Source: Polyangium spumosum (GTDB lineage Bacteria; Myxococcota_A; Polyangia; Polyangiales; Polyangiaceae). Taken from it: a stretch of DNA of 64,000 nucleotides. Positions 37,916-51,213 of the stretch are shown piece by piece (position 1 is the first letter of the stretch; the number at the start of each line of letters is the position of its first letter). Under the pieces are notes generated by a model that saw only the letters and a list, made by a program, of their open reading frames with translations, ran no database searches and had not been told where the DNA came from. The stretch is from assembly GCF_009649845.1 (NCBI RefSeq), contig NZ_WJIE01000001.1, positions 853,054 through 917,053 of the forward strand, given 5' to 3'. Both the position numbers and the translations under genes were made by a program.

Positions 37916-38015
37916 ACAGCGCGCTTGCGCGCTGTCCCCGGGGGCCGGGGGGGGGCGGGGGGGGGGGTGGGGGGGGGGCGCCCCCCCCGGGGGGGGGGGG
38001 GGCGCCCCCCCCCTC
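37915..38015. other. Hairpin followed by long G/C homopolymer tracts
   Basis: A perfect inverted repeat, GACAGCGCGC (37915-37924), TT, GCGCGCTGTC (37927-37936), is followed by runs of about 5 to 15 G on the plus strand interrupted by single bases, then C runs (to about 38013). The G runs could form G-quadruplexes on the plus strand, or self-pair with the C runs. It lies just past the ftsH stop. Exact run lengths may be unreliable in any assembly. Confidence 0.7.
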
Positions 38016-38020
38016 TCCCC

Positions 38021-39829
38021 TCACGCCTGCGCGACGAACTCCACGGGCGCGACCTCGACCTCCTCGGTGCACTTCTCGAAACACGCGACGATGGCCTCGC
38101 CGACCAGCGTGTCCTCTTCGAGTAGACGCTCGGCGAGGAGCAGGACGCCGGCGCGCGTCTCGCGGACGATGCGACAGGCGCGCTCGAGTTGGTACTCGAC
38201 GAGCTTGCGTGCCGTCTCGTCGACGCGGGCGTGCAGGTGCTCGCTGTGTGTCACGTGGCCCGGGTGATCCGTCACGTTGATGGGGCCTAGCTCGCTCATG
38301 CCGAGCTCGGCGACCATCTTTCGTGCGAGTGATGCGGCGCGCTGGATGTCGTCGGCGGCGCCTGCGGTCATCGTGCCGAGCACGACCATCTCGGCTGCGC
38401 GGCCGCCCATGAGCATGCAGATCTGATCTTCGAGGTACTCCTTCGTGTAGAGCAGCCGGTCTCGCTCGGGCAGTGCTTGGGTCACGCCGAGGGCGCGGCC
38501 GCGGGGGAGGATTGACACCTTGTGTACGGGGTCTGCGTGCTTCGCGGCGAGGGCGACTGTCACGTGCCCGGCTTCGTGGATTGCGGTCGCGCGGCGCTCC
38601 TCTGCGTCCATCACGAGGCTCTTTCGCTCCTCGCCCATGAGCACGCGGTCACGCGCCTTGTCGATGTGCTCGAGGTCCACCTTGTCTGCGCCGCTGCGCG
38701 CCGCGAGGATTGCGGCCTCGTTGAGCAGGTTCGCGAGCTCTGCGCCGGAGAAGCCGGGGGTCACCTTCGCCACGTGCGCGAGGTCGATGTCCTCCTTCAG
38801 CGCGATGGGGCGCGCGTGCACCTCGAGGATCTCTCGGCGGCCGCGCAGGTCCGGCAGTGGCACCACGATCTGGCGATCGAAGCGGCCGGGGCGGAGCAGC
38901 GCTGGATCGAGCACGTCGACGCGGTTCGTCGAGGCCATCACGACGATGCCCGTCGTGTGATCGAAGCCGTCCATCTCGACGAGGAGCTGGTTCAGGGTCT
39001 GGTCGTGATCGGCGGAGGCCGAGTCGCCTCCACGACCGCGGGAGCGGCCCACGGCGTCGATCTCGTCGATGAACACGATGCAGGGTGAGACGCGGCGCGC
39101 CTCGGCGAAGAGGTTGCGTACGCGGGAGGCGCCGACGCCGACGAACATCTCCTGGAAGCTCGAGCCCGAGGCGGAGAGGAAGGGCACGCCTGCTTCGGTC
39201 GCGACGGCGCGCGCGAGCAGCGTCTTGCCTGTGCCCGGCTCACCCGTGAGCAGCACGCCGCGTGGCGCGCGACCGCCGAGGCGACCGAAGCGATCGGGGT
39301 TCTTGAGGAACTCCACCGTCTCGGCGAGCGCCTCCTTCACCTCGTCCATGCCTGCGACGTCCGAGAAGCGGACCTTGCCGACGCTCGCGGACTGGCCCTC
39401 GGAGAAGTGCGCGCGGCTCTTCTTGCGGTGCATGCCGATGCCGACGGCGCCGAGCGCGAGCATCACCGCGATCGGCGCGATGGCCGTCGCCGCGCGCGCG
39501 CCCGTCGAGCCCTCGCGCGCGCCGTACTCGACGGCGATGCCTGCTGCTGCGAACTTGTCGACGAGCGCGTGGCGCGCCTTCTCGTCGCCGACGATGCCCA
39601 CGCGGAGCGATCCGTCGACCCCTCGAATCGAGAAGCGCTCACCTTCCACCCGCACCTCGGAGATCGCCTGTGATCCCGTGATCTGCGTGAGCTCGGTGTA
39701 CGAGATCGTCCCCTCGCGTGGTCCTCGCAGCGAGTAGACGAGGGCGCCGATCGCTACCGCGATGATCAGGACGACCACCGGACCGACCACCCGCCCAAGC
39801 CGCTTTTCGAATTTCGAGAGCCATCCCAT
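38021..39829 (-). CDS. ftsH: ATP-dependent zinc metalloprotease FtsH
   Basis: 602 residues from the ATG at 39829 ([20 protein letters not shown]). Two membrane helices (about 15-33 and 112-132) flank a periplasmic domain of about 75 residues. AAA+ domain: Walker A GEPGTGKT (196-203), pore loop MFVGVG (228-233), Walker B IVFIDE (251-256), SRH with [10 protein letters not shown]. Zinc protease motif HEAGH (418-422). It degrades misfolded membrane proteins and regulators. Shorter and with a more compact C-terminus than E. coli FtsH (644), so it may be one of several copies. Confidence 0.95.
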   Translation of the reverse strand: MGWLSKFEKRLGRVVGPVVVLIIAVAIGALVYSLRGPREGTISYTELTQITGSQAISEVRVEGERFSIRGVDGSLRVGIVGDEKARHALVDKFAAAGIAVEYGAREGSTGARAATAIAPIAVMLALGAVGIGMHRKKSRAHFSEGQSASVGKVRFSDVAGMDEVKEALAETVEFLKNPDRFGRLGGRAPRGVLLTGEPGTGKTLLARAVATEAGVPFLSASGSSFQEMFVGVGASRVRNLFAEARRVSPCIVFIDEIDAVGRSRGRGGDSASADHDQTLNQLLVEMDGFDHTTGIVVMASTNRVDVLDPALLRPGRFDRQIVVPLPDLRGRREILEVHARPIALKEDIDLAHVAKVTPGFSGAELANLLNEAAILAARSGADKVDLEHIDKARDRVLMGEERKSLVMDAEERRATAIHEAGHVTVALAAKHADPVHKVSILPRGRALGVTQALPERDRLLYTKEYLEDQICMLMGGRAAEMVVLGTMTAGAADDIQRAASLARKMVAELGMSELGPINVTDHPGHVTHSEHLHARVDETARKLVEYQLERACRIVRETRAGVLLLAERLLEEDTLVGEAIVACFEKCTEEVEVAPVEFVAQA

Positions 39830-40035
39830 CGTGCTGCACCTCGTCACCCGGCACACCCGGCGCGCAGTCGACCGATGTGGTCGCAGCGCTCCGCGGTTTG
39901 CGGCCGGGGCGAAGCACGATAGCGGCGAGGAGGTTGTCCGCCAGCACGGACGATCACGTTTTATGTTCTGGTTTCCAGCACTTACAGGCTCGGCGGGCGG
40001 CCTGGTGCAGGGCTCTTTCCGGGCTCTTCAGGAAC

Positions 40036-41205
40036 TCAGAATGCGAGGCCGGCGCGAACGCGGAATCCGTTGATGGTCGCGCTGTTCGAGCCGCCGAGCG
40101 GGCCGCCGAGGGGGATGAGGAAACCGAGGCCCGCGCGCAAGGCGAGCGACTTGCCGAGGGGGATCGTGCTGTTTGCGCCGGGCTCGATCACGAACTGCGC
40201 GCCCGAGTAGTCGCTCGTGCCCTTGGTGACCGCCTGCTGCGAGACGGCGAGCCATGCGCGCAGGCCCGGCGAGACCATGCCGTCGAGGAAGTCGTAGGAG
40301 AACGACGCGCTCGTGACCCAGTTGTATGCGGGCGCGTGGATCGTGCCGACGTTCGCGCTCTCGGGCGTGCCGCCGCCCGTCTTGATCATGAGCTCGAACT
40401 TGGTGCTCGCCGCGAAGTGCAGGAGGCGCGTGTCGTAGGCGAAGCCGACGCTCGGCACCGCGCCGAGTCGGTTCGGCGTGTAGGGCGCTTGCTCCTCCCA
40501 GCCACGCGCGCCGGCGACGGCCTGGTTCAGGACGGCCTGCGGCCTCGCGCCTGCGTCGTTTTGCTCGGGGAACATGTCGCCGCTCGCGGTGGGCACGGCG
40601 AGCGCGAAGCTCACGGGGAGCGTCATGCGTCGCTTCAGCTTGAAGCGCGCGTGCACGCTCGCCTCGATGTTGCCGAGCGCGAACGAGTCGACGGGGTCCT
40701 CGATCGGACCGTCGATGGTGCCCGTCGCGAAGGGCACGCGCGCGCCGATCGCCCACGTGTCGTTCAAGCGCCAGAAGAAGTAGGGGACGAACGACGCGAC
40801 GGTGACGTCGGTGGGGTTCGTGTCGCTGAGGACATCGCGGATCTCGCCGAAGCCGATCACCGTGTCGACGCCGAACTCGCGCGGCGGCAGCACGCGGTAG
40901 TCCTCGGCCTTCGCCTCTTCGGCTTTTTCTGCCTCTTCTCGCTTCTTCGCGCCCGTCTTGCCGGAGGGCGCGAACTTCCCTTCTTCTTCGGCGCCGCCGA
41001 CGCCCCAATCACCCTCTTGCGCGGGCGGGAGCGGCGGGGGCTCGGCGGGCGCGGCGTCCGGATCGAGCTCCATGTCGGTCCCCTTTCCGGGCGGCGCCTG
41101 AGCGAAGGCGAGCGTGGGGACGGCGACGAGCGCGAGGGCCGAGAGGCCGAAGGCGAGCTTCGTGCGAACACTGCGGCTGCAGGAACAGGGCGTGGGGCGT
41201 AGCAT
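40036..41205 (-). CDS. Exported beta-barrel-like outer-membrane protein
   Basis: 389 residues from the ATG at 41205, which opens a signal peptide ending near TLAFAQ. The upstream continuation of the frame is antisense to the kinase gene. Residues about 25-85 form a Pro/Glu/Lys-rich, charged linker (EKAEEAKAEDYR). From about 90 on there are alternating, aromatic-rich strands (VASFVPYFFWRLNDTWAIGARVPF, FRVRAGLAF at the terminus) and the last residue is Phe, the usual signal for BAM-mediated barrel insertion. Likely 10-14 strands. Function not recognised; resembles the transporter or MetA-pathway-like barrel families of unknown role. Confidence 0.72.
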   Translation of the reverse strand: MLRPTPCSCSRSVRTKLAFGLSALALVAVPTLAFAQAPPGKGTDMELDPDAAPAEPPPLPPAQEGDWGVGGAEEEGKFAPSGKTGAKKREEAEKAEEAKAEDYRVLPPREFGVDTVIGFGEIRDVLSDTNPTDVTVASFVPYFFWRLNDTWAIGARVPFATGTIDGPIEDPVDSFALGNIEASVHARFKLKRRMTLPVSFALAVPTASGDMFPEQNDAGARPQAVLNQAVAGARGWEEQAPYTPNRLGAVPSVGFAYDTRLLHFAASTKFELMIKTGGGTPESANVGTIHAPAYNWVTSASFSYDFLDGMVSPGLRAWLAVSQQAVTKGTSDYSGAQFVIEPGANSTIPLGKSLALRAGLGFLIPLGGPLGGSNSATINGFRVRAGLAF

Positions 41206-41292
41206 GCTCGATGTCACGGGAGTGGGTCGCGACGCTACCATGCGGCCGAGGCGTCCGTCTTCCTCCTCTCCCCGCCTCCTTCCCCGCGCGCG

Positions 41293-45698
<4,406 letters not shown>

Positions 45699-45702
<4 letters not shown>

Positions 45703-46958
45703 GTTCGAAGTCCACGAAGCGCAGGCGAAAGGTCGCGTTGATCCTGTCGGGCGGCGGCGCGCGCGGCGCGTACGAGGTCGGCGTCATGTCGTACGTGCTC
45801 GACAACTTCGCGCGCGTACGCGGCGCGGTGCCGCGCATCGACATCCTCTGCGGCACCTCGGTCGGCGCGATCAACGCGTGTTTCCTCGCGGCGCACCTCG
45901 GCGACGCGACGACCGGCATTCGCCGCCTCGCGAACCTCTGGACCGAGCTCGATCTGCCGGACGTGCTCGGCTTCGGCCTCCGCCAGGCCGTGAGCTTGCC
46001 GCGTGTCCTCTTCGGCGGCGGCAAGGCGGCGGCCGGCGTCTTCGACGTCACGCCGATGGCCAAGCTCGTCGAGCGCGAGATCCCGTGGCGCGCCATCGCG
46101 CGCACGCTCCGCCGCGGCCACCTCGGAGCGCTCAGCGTCTCGGCCACCGAGGTCGGTTCGGGCCGCACGGTCATCTTCATGCAGACCGGCCCCGACGGCG
46201 CGTTGCCCACGACCGCGCCGCCGCGCACGCTCATCCGCGGCGCTCACATCGGCCCGCTGCACGCGCTCGCCTCGGCGGCGATCCCCATCTTGTTCCCGCC
46301 GGTGCGTATCGGCCGCGAGCTCTTCATGGATGGCGGCGTCCGGCAGAACACGCCGATCGCGCCGGCGCTCCGGCTCGGCGCGACACACGTCTTCGCGATC
46401 GGCCTCTCGCGCGAGCTCGGCCCGAGCCCCACGCCCGAGGACGAGAAGCCGCCGGGCGCGGCCTTCTTGCTCGGCAAGATCCTGAACGCGTTCCTCCTCG
46501 ATCACATCCAGACGGACCTCGAGGTGATGACGCGCTTGAACCACATCATCGAGGACGCGGAGAACACCTACGGTCCGGACTTCCTGCCGAAGGTGAACGC
46601 CAGCGCCGATCGTCGCGGCAGCATGCCGTACAACCGCATCCACTCGCTCGTCGTGCGCCCGAGCGAGGACATCGGCCGTCTCGCGGCCGAGTACGTGCGT
46701 CGCGGCAACATCCACGGCGGACCGGCCTTCGCGCGGCGCATGCTCACGCTCGTCGACGTCGGCGAGGCGACCGAAGCGGACCTCGCGAGTTACCTGCTCT
46801 TCGACGGCGCCTTCGCGCGCAGGCTCATCGATCTCGGCCGCGCCGACGCCGAGGCGCGCAGGCACGACATCGCGGACTTCTTCGGCAGCGCGGACGAGGA
46901 CGACGCGCCTCGCCACGCCGAGAACACCACCTGGACGATCCCGCCTCCGGTCGAGTGA
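45699..46958 (+). CDS. Patatin-like phospholipase coupled to the kinase gene
   Basis: 419 residues. Complete patatin signature: oxyanion loop SGGGARGAYE (17-26), nucleophile GTSVG (Ser54 in 52-56), catalytic DGG (211-213). The C-terminal about 150 residues (TDLEVMTRLNHIIEDAENTYG and onward) are outside the core. It belongs to the RssA/YchK-like bacterial group, probably cytoplasmic and membrane-associated, hydrolysing phospholipid acyl chains. Translation is coupled to the upstream giant kinase by ATGA. It is distinct from the shorter patatin at 28.7 kb, whose oxyanion loop is altered. Confidence 0.9.
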
Positions 46959-46968
46959 CGCGCGCCGC

Positions 46969-47262
46969 AAGGGCACCGTCGCTCGCGACAAGGGCACCGT
47001 CGCTCGCGACGAGGGCACCATCGCTCGCGACGAGGGCACCATCGCTCGCGCCATGGGCACCGTCGCTCGCGCCATGGGCACCGTCGCTCGCGTCATGGGC
47101 ACCGTCGCTCGCGACAAGGGCACCGTCGCTCGCGCCATGGGCACCGTCGCTCGCGCCATGGGCACCGTCGCTCGCGACAAGGGCACCGTCGCTCGCGCCG
47201 AGGGCACCGTCGCTCGCGACGAGGGCACCGTCGCTCGCGACGAGGGCACCGTCGCTCCCCGG
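46969..47262. repeat. 21-bp tandem array, about 13.7 copies
   Basis: Thirteen full units plus a partial one, each of the form (A/G)(A/T)GGGCACCGTCGCTCGCG(A/C/T)C. Variation is confined mostly to positions 1-2 and 20, plus one G-to-A change at position 10 in units 3 and 4. The array exactly fills the convergent gap between the patatin stop and the next minus-strand gene. All frames are open through it (GTVARDK / ATVPSSR-type heptapeptides), which follows from the period and is not evidence of coding. Confidence 0.95.
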
Positions 47263-47274
47263 GCCGTCCCGGCG

Positions 47275-48066
47275 CTAGCCCTCGATCGCCGCGACCCTCC
47301 GGCCTGTTCGGCTCGCCGCGTACGTCGCCGCGCGGAGCATCTGGAACGGCCCGATCGGCATGATCCCGCGACCTGCGTGGAACGGCGTGAACGACAGCGA
47401 CTCCTGATCCACGAGCGATCGCTCCTCCAGATCGATCACCGCAACGGCTTGCCAGCGCGACACGCGCACGATCCCCTCCGGCGCGCGGAGCCGCGCCGCG
47501 AGGCCCCCCGCCTGCATCACCTCGAGCGTGAACACGGCGTTGCCCGCGGCGACGGCTCGCTCCAGCCGCGCGCGCCGGCTGCCGTGTGAATCCTTCTGCC
47601 GCGTCGGCACGAGCCTGAACTTCACGCGCCCGAGCCCGAGCACGTAAAACGGCAGGATCGCGTGGTACGCGTTCGCCAGGAAGTCGCGCACGTTCGTGGT
47701 CAGCGGCGCGAGCGGGAGCGACAAGATGTGCTGGAACGTCGCGAAAAGCAGGTCTTGATCCCGCGCGGACGCCTCCACGCTCGTCGCCGTCGGCGCGCGC
47801 CCGCAGAACCGCACCGCGATCCCCAGCGCGTCCGGCAGCTCCTTTTCGTGACGCCACCACGCGCTCGACAGCCGGACGAGCGCGGGCCCCGCGAGCCTCT
47901 GCGCGAGCTCACCCACGGCGCCCTCGCGCACGAGCGGCCTCACGTCCGCCCGGAACAGGACGCCGTCCGGATGAAAGACCCGCGCACGCCGGAGGAGGCT
48001 GCCCTCCCCCGTGAGCGGAGCCAAAATGCCGCCGATCGCCCGCCCCAACGCCTCGGTTGCCCGCAT
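47275..48066 (-). CDS. Catalase-superfamily-like protein of unknown function
   Basis: 263 residues from the ATG at 48066 (GGGGAGGGG upstream). The middle (FHPDGVLFRADV, LAGPALVRLSSAWWRHEKELPDALGIAVRF, DQDLLFATFQHILSLPLAPLTTNVRDFLAN) recalls the small catalase-like proteins that keep the core barrel but lack most of the heme-pocket helices. I see no obvious proximal Tyr motif (RxFxY) or distal His in a catalase context, so peroxide degradation should not be assumed. Ends 13 nt from the 21-bp array. Confidence 0.5.
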   Translation of the reverse strand: MRATEALGRAIGGILAPLTGEGSLLRRARVFHPDGVLFRADVRPLVREGAVGELAQRLAGPALVRLSSAWWRHEKELPDALGIAVRFCGRAPTATSVEASARDQDLLFATFQHILSLPLAPLTTNVRDFLANAYHAILPFYVLGLGRVKFRLVPTRQKDSHGSRRARLERAVAAGNAVFTLEVMQAGGLAARLRAPEGIVRVSRWQAVAVIDLEERSLVDQESLSFTPFHAGRGIMPIGPFQMLRAATYAASRTGRRVAAIEG

Positions 48067-48233
48067 CACGCCCCTCCCCTTCGGTAGAACCTGGGCGTCC
48101 GCGCCACCCCTCCGCAAGCCCTTGCCATCTTCTCCACCCGCCGCCGACGTTCCCCGTCCGTTCTCAATGATTTCGAGGCATTAGGAGATCCCCCGGCAGG
48201 CGTGCACCTCGCCGCCGTGTCACCATTAACGTA

Positions 48234-49706
48234 ATGCATCACACGCTCGTGATTTCCGACATCCACCTCTGCGAAGTGGAGCCGGGGACCGGTCCGTGGA
48301 TGCGTCATCGGCAGCGAGCTTTCCTGCCGGACGGCGAGATCGCGAGCATGCTCGGCGCGGTCCTCGAGGCGGTCCGAGGTCAGCGGATGACGCTCGTTTT
48401 GAACGGGGACGTCTTCGACTTCGACGCGCCACGCGTGATCGACGGCCGCAGCGTCTGTCACGATCTGCCACGCGACGCCGAGCACGGCGTGCCCGCGATC
48501 GCGGCGATCCTCGACGATCACCCGATCGTCGTCGAGGCGCTCGGGCGCGTGCTCGACGAGGGGCACGAGATCGTGGTCGTGTCGGGCAACCACGACGTCC
48601 TGCTCACGCTGCCCGAGGTCCGCGCGCACCTCGCGGCCCGCCTCTGCGACGCCGCGCTCGCCGTGCAGAGAGGCGAGCCGAGCACGAGCGGGCGCGCGTC
48701 CATCGCGGCGCGGATCCACTTCCGCGCCTGGATACACGTCACGCCCGATCGGATCCTGATCGAGCACGGCCACCTCTACGATCCCTACTGCAGCTACCGC
48801 TACCCGATGGCGCCCTACGACGACGACGGGCGCGAGATCGTGGCCACGATGGGATCGATGGGGACGCGGCTGCTCGTCTCGCGCCTCGGCTACTTCAACC
48901 CGCACGACGACAGCTCCGTCATGCTGTCGAAGCTCGGCTATCTCCTGCACTGGGCGCGTTACTACCTCCTCTCGCGCCGCTGGCTCGCGATGATCTGGGC
49001 GCTCGGGACCGCGCGGATCCTCGGCCGCCTCTGGCGCCAGCGAAGGCCCTTCTGCCGCGCGCGTTACCGCGGCAACGTGCTCGCCTGCGCCCGCGAGACG
49101 GGCGAGCGCGTCGCCGCCGTCGCGCGCCACGCCCGCCTCTTCGAGCCGCCCGCCGAGTCGCGCTTCGTGCGCGTCGTGCGCGAGCTCTGGGTCGATCACG
49201 TGCTCGTGGTCCTCGTCGGCGCGGCGATCGGCGCCGCGATCCTCGCGTCCGTGCGCCTGCCCCTCGGCCTCGCCGGCGCGCTCGTGCCGCTGCTCGTCTT
49301 CGGCCTCTACGATCGCGTCGTCCCCAAGCCTCCGCTCGCCGAGACGTGGCTCCGCGTCGGCCGCGTGATGCGCAACGTCGCCAAGATCCACGGCGCGCGC
49401 GCCGTCGTCTTCGGCCACACGCACAACCCCGAGGGCGCGTGGGAGGCGGACGACGTCTTCATCGGCAACAGCGGCTCCTGGTCCGCGGCCACCTCCGGCC
49501 CCGACGGCGCCCCGTGCTTCGGCGAGCACCCCTTCGTCTGGCTCACGAGCGACGAGCAGGGCGAGCTCTCGGGCGGCCTCTACGCCTGGAAGCGCGGCGT
49601 GATCGAGCCACGCGTCGTGCGCGAGCCGCGGATCGAAGCGCCGCCGCACAGCGAGGCCGTGCCGCGCAGCGAGACCTCCGCCGGCGACGACGCGCGCGCG
49701 GTCTAG
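48234..49706 (+). CDS. Metallophosphoesterase with two membrane helices
   Basis: 490 residues. Calcineurin-like motifs in order: DIHL (9-12), GDVFDF, GNHD, EHGH, GHTHN, so a dinuclear metal site is complete. The overall length resembles UDP-2,3-diacylglucosamine hydrolase-like enzymes plus an insertion. A hydrophobic hairpin (about 325-365: VDHVLVVLVGAAIGAAILASV, LAGALVPLLVFGLY) splits the domain between GNHD/HGH and GHTH, anchoring it to the membrane. The substrate is unknown; lipid or nucleotide phosphoesters are plausible. Its TAG stop overlaps the stop of the convergent permease gene within a palindromic CTAG. Confidence 0.88.
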   Translation: MHHTLVISDIHLCEVEPGTGPWMRHRQRAFLPDGEIASMLGAVLEAVRGQRMTLVLNGDVFDFDAPRVIDGRSVCHDLPRDAEHGVPAIAAILDDHPIVVEALGRVLDEGHEIVVVSGNHDVLLTLPEVRAHLAARLCDAALAVQRGEPSTSGRASIAARIHFRAWIHVTPDRILIEHGHLYDPYCSYRYPMAPYDDDGREIVATMGSMGTRLLVSRLGYFNPHDDSSVMLSKLGYLLHWARYYLLSRRWLAMIWALGTARILGRLWRQRRPFCRARYRGNVLACARETGERVAAVARHARLFEPPAESRFVRVVRELWVDHVLVVLVGAAIGAAILASVRLPLGLAGALVPLLVFGLYDRVVPKPPLAETWLRVGRVMRNVAKIHGARAVVFGHTHNPEGAWEADDVFIGNSGSWSAATSGPDGAPCFGEHPFVWLTSDEQGELSGGLYAWKRGVIEPRVVREPRIEAPPHSEAVPRSETSAGDDARAV

Positions 49707-51028
49707 GCCTGCGCCCGCTCGTCGTCGATGCGGCTCGTCGGGACGAACATCGACAGGATCACGCCCGGGATCGAGGCCGCGAACGCGAGCAGGAAGAACG
49801 TCATGAACCCGACGCGCTGGGCGACGAGGCCGCTCACCGTGCCCGCGCCCGTCGTGATCAGGGACATGAGCGCGCTGCCGATCGCGAAGTGCGACGCCCG
49901 GTACGCCGCCCCGCAGCGCCGCATGAGGAAGATCATGAACGCGGCCGATCCCGTGTAGGCCACGAACTGCTCCACGAGCACCACGCCGAAGATCACCCAG
50001 AACCCCGGCCGCGCCCACGCGAGCCACGCGTAGAGCGGGATCGCCGCGCTCTGGAGGATCGTGATCGGCAGGAGCGTCCGCTCGAGCCCGAGCCGCGAGA
50101 CCACGACGCCGCCCAGCACCGAGCCCGCGATCGACACCGCCGTCCCCCACGTGCTCAAGAACCCGCGCTGCGTGAGGTCGAGGCCGAGGTCCTTCAGGAA
50201 CGGCGCGGACATCGCGAACATGAGCGCGTCGCCCGCGCGGAACGTGAGGATGAACGCGAGCACGAGCCCGACCTTCGGCTGGCGCAGGTACGTGGCGAAC
50301 GCCTGGCCGTACGAGGAGCCAGCGCGTGGAGGTTGCCCCGGCCGCGGCAAGAAGAGCGCGTGCCCGACGCCGAGCAGGAGCATCATCGCGGCCGCCGTGA
50401 GGAACGCCCAGCGCCAGCCGCCCGCGAGGCCCGCGAGCATGACGAGCCCGCCCTTGCCGACCAGCATCGCGCCCCGGAACGCCGCCACGCGTAGCCCCGA
50501 GTACGCCGCTTGCCGCTCCTTCGGCAGCGCGTCGAGGTAGAAGCCGTCCACCGCGATGTCCTGCGTCGCGGCGAAGATCGACACGGCGATGAGCCCCCAC
50601 GCCACCACGCCGAGGTCCCCGCGATCGGCCGGCGCCGCGAGCGCGAGCACCACGAGCCCGAGCGCGATCTGCGTCGCGACGACCCAGCCCCGCCGCTTGC
50701 CGTACATGTCGACGAACGGGCTCCAGAGGAACTTCGTGTTCCACGCGAGGCCGTAGAGCGACGTGTACCCGACCGCCGCGAGGCTCGCGCCGAAGTGCGT
50801 GAAGAGCTCCGCGCTCACCTGATGGACGATCGAATAAGGCAGCCCCTCGCCGAAGTACGTCGTGGCGACCCACGGCGCCTCGCGGACCGGGCTCACCGCG
50901 GGCTTGTCCTCGCTCGCCTCGCCACGTGGTTCGTCCGGCGCCGCGTTCTTCGGAGGCGCATAGACCTCTTCGAGGGAAGGCTCTTTCGAGGCCACCGCGC
51001 GGGCCGTCGCTCGTTCGACGCGTGACAC
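49703..51028 (-). CDS. MFS permease, AmpG-like
   Basis: 441 residues from GTG at 51028, chosen for AGGGGA 9-14 nt upstream; another GTG at 51058 is possible. The N-terminal about 50 residues are hydrophilic (Pro/Glu-rich), then 12 predicted helices. The first begins YFGEGLPYSIVHQVSAELF, matching the opening of AmpG-type permeases, and the loop SPFVDMYGKRRGWV resembles the MFS A-motif. AmpG imports muropeptides (GlcNAc-anhydroMurNAc peptides) for wall recycling. The family contains other solutes, so assignment is tentative. Convergent with the phosphoesterase gene, sharing the CTAG stop region. Confidence 0.82.
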   Translation of the reverse strand: MSRVERATARAVASKEPSLEEVYAPPKNAAPDEPRGEASEDKPAVSPVREAPWVATTYFGEGLPYSIVHQVSAELFTHFGASLAAVGYTSLYGLAWNTKFLWSPFVDMYGKRRGWVVATQIALGLVVLALAAPADRGDLGVVAWGLIAVSIFAATQDIAVDGFYLDALPKERQAAYSGLRVAAFRGAMLVGKGGLVMLAGLAGGWRWAFLTAAAMMLLLGVGHALFLPRPGQPPRAGSSYGQAFATYLRQPKVGLVLAFILTFRAGDALMFAMSAPFLKDLGLDLTQRGFLSTWGTAVSIAGSVLGGVVVSRLGLERTLLPITILQSAAIPLYAWLAWARPGFWVIFGVVLVEQFVAYTGSAAFMIFLMRRCGAAYRASHFAIGSALMSLITTGAGTVSGLVAQRVGFMTFFLLAFAASIPGVILSMFVPTSRIDDERAQA

Positions 51029-51213
51029 GTTGCAGAGTCCCCTACACCAGAAAACCACGGCGGGCCCACTTCTGGCCGACGCGCCGCGGAAATACCGGGG
51101 GCCTCGTTCAGAAGGTAGCGGTCCTCGGCCATCTCGTTTAAACGTGGAGACGACATGTCGAGGCTCTGCCGGCGCCGCTCTGGGGCCACGGATTCCGTGA
51201 TGAGGGAAGCGCG

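Noticed and set aside
37512-38084. Coding gene with 14-residue repeats
   Set aside because: Several frames on both strands show a 14-residue period, which follows from the 42-bp DNA repeat. The frames extend into homopolymer tracts and antisense of known genes.
46969-47262. CRISPR array
   Set aside because: Repeats abut without spacers and no cas gene is present.
46969-47262. Repeat protein of heptapeptides (GTVARDK or ATVPSSR)
   Set aside because: A 21-bp repeat without stops is open in every frame by construction. There is no Shine-Dalgarno, and the frames run into neighbouring genes antisense.
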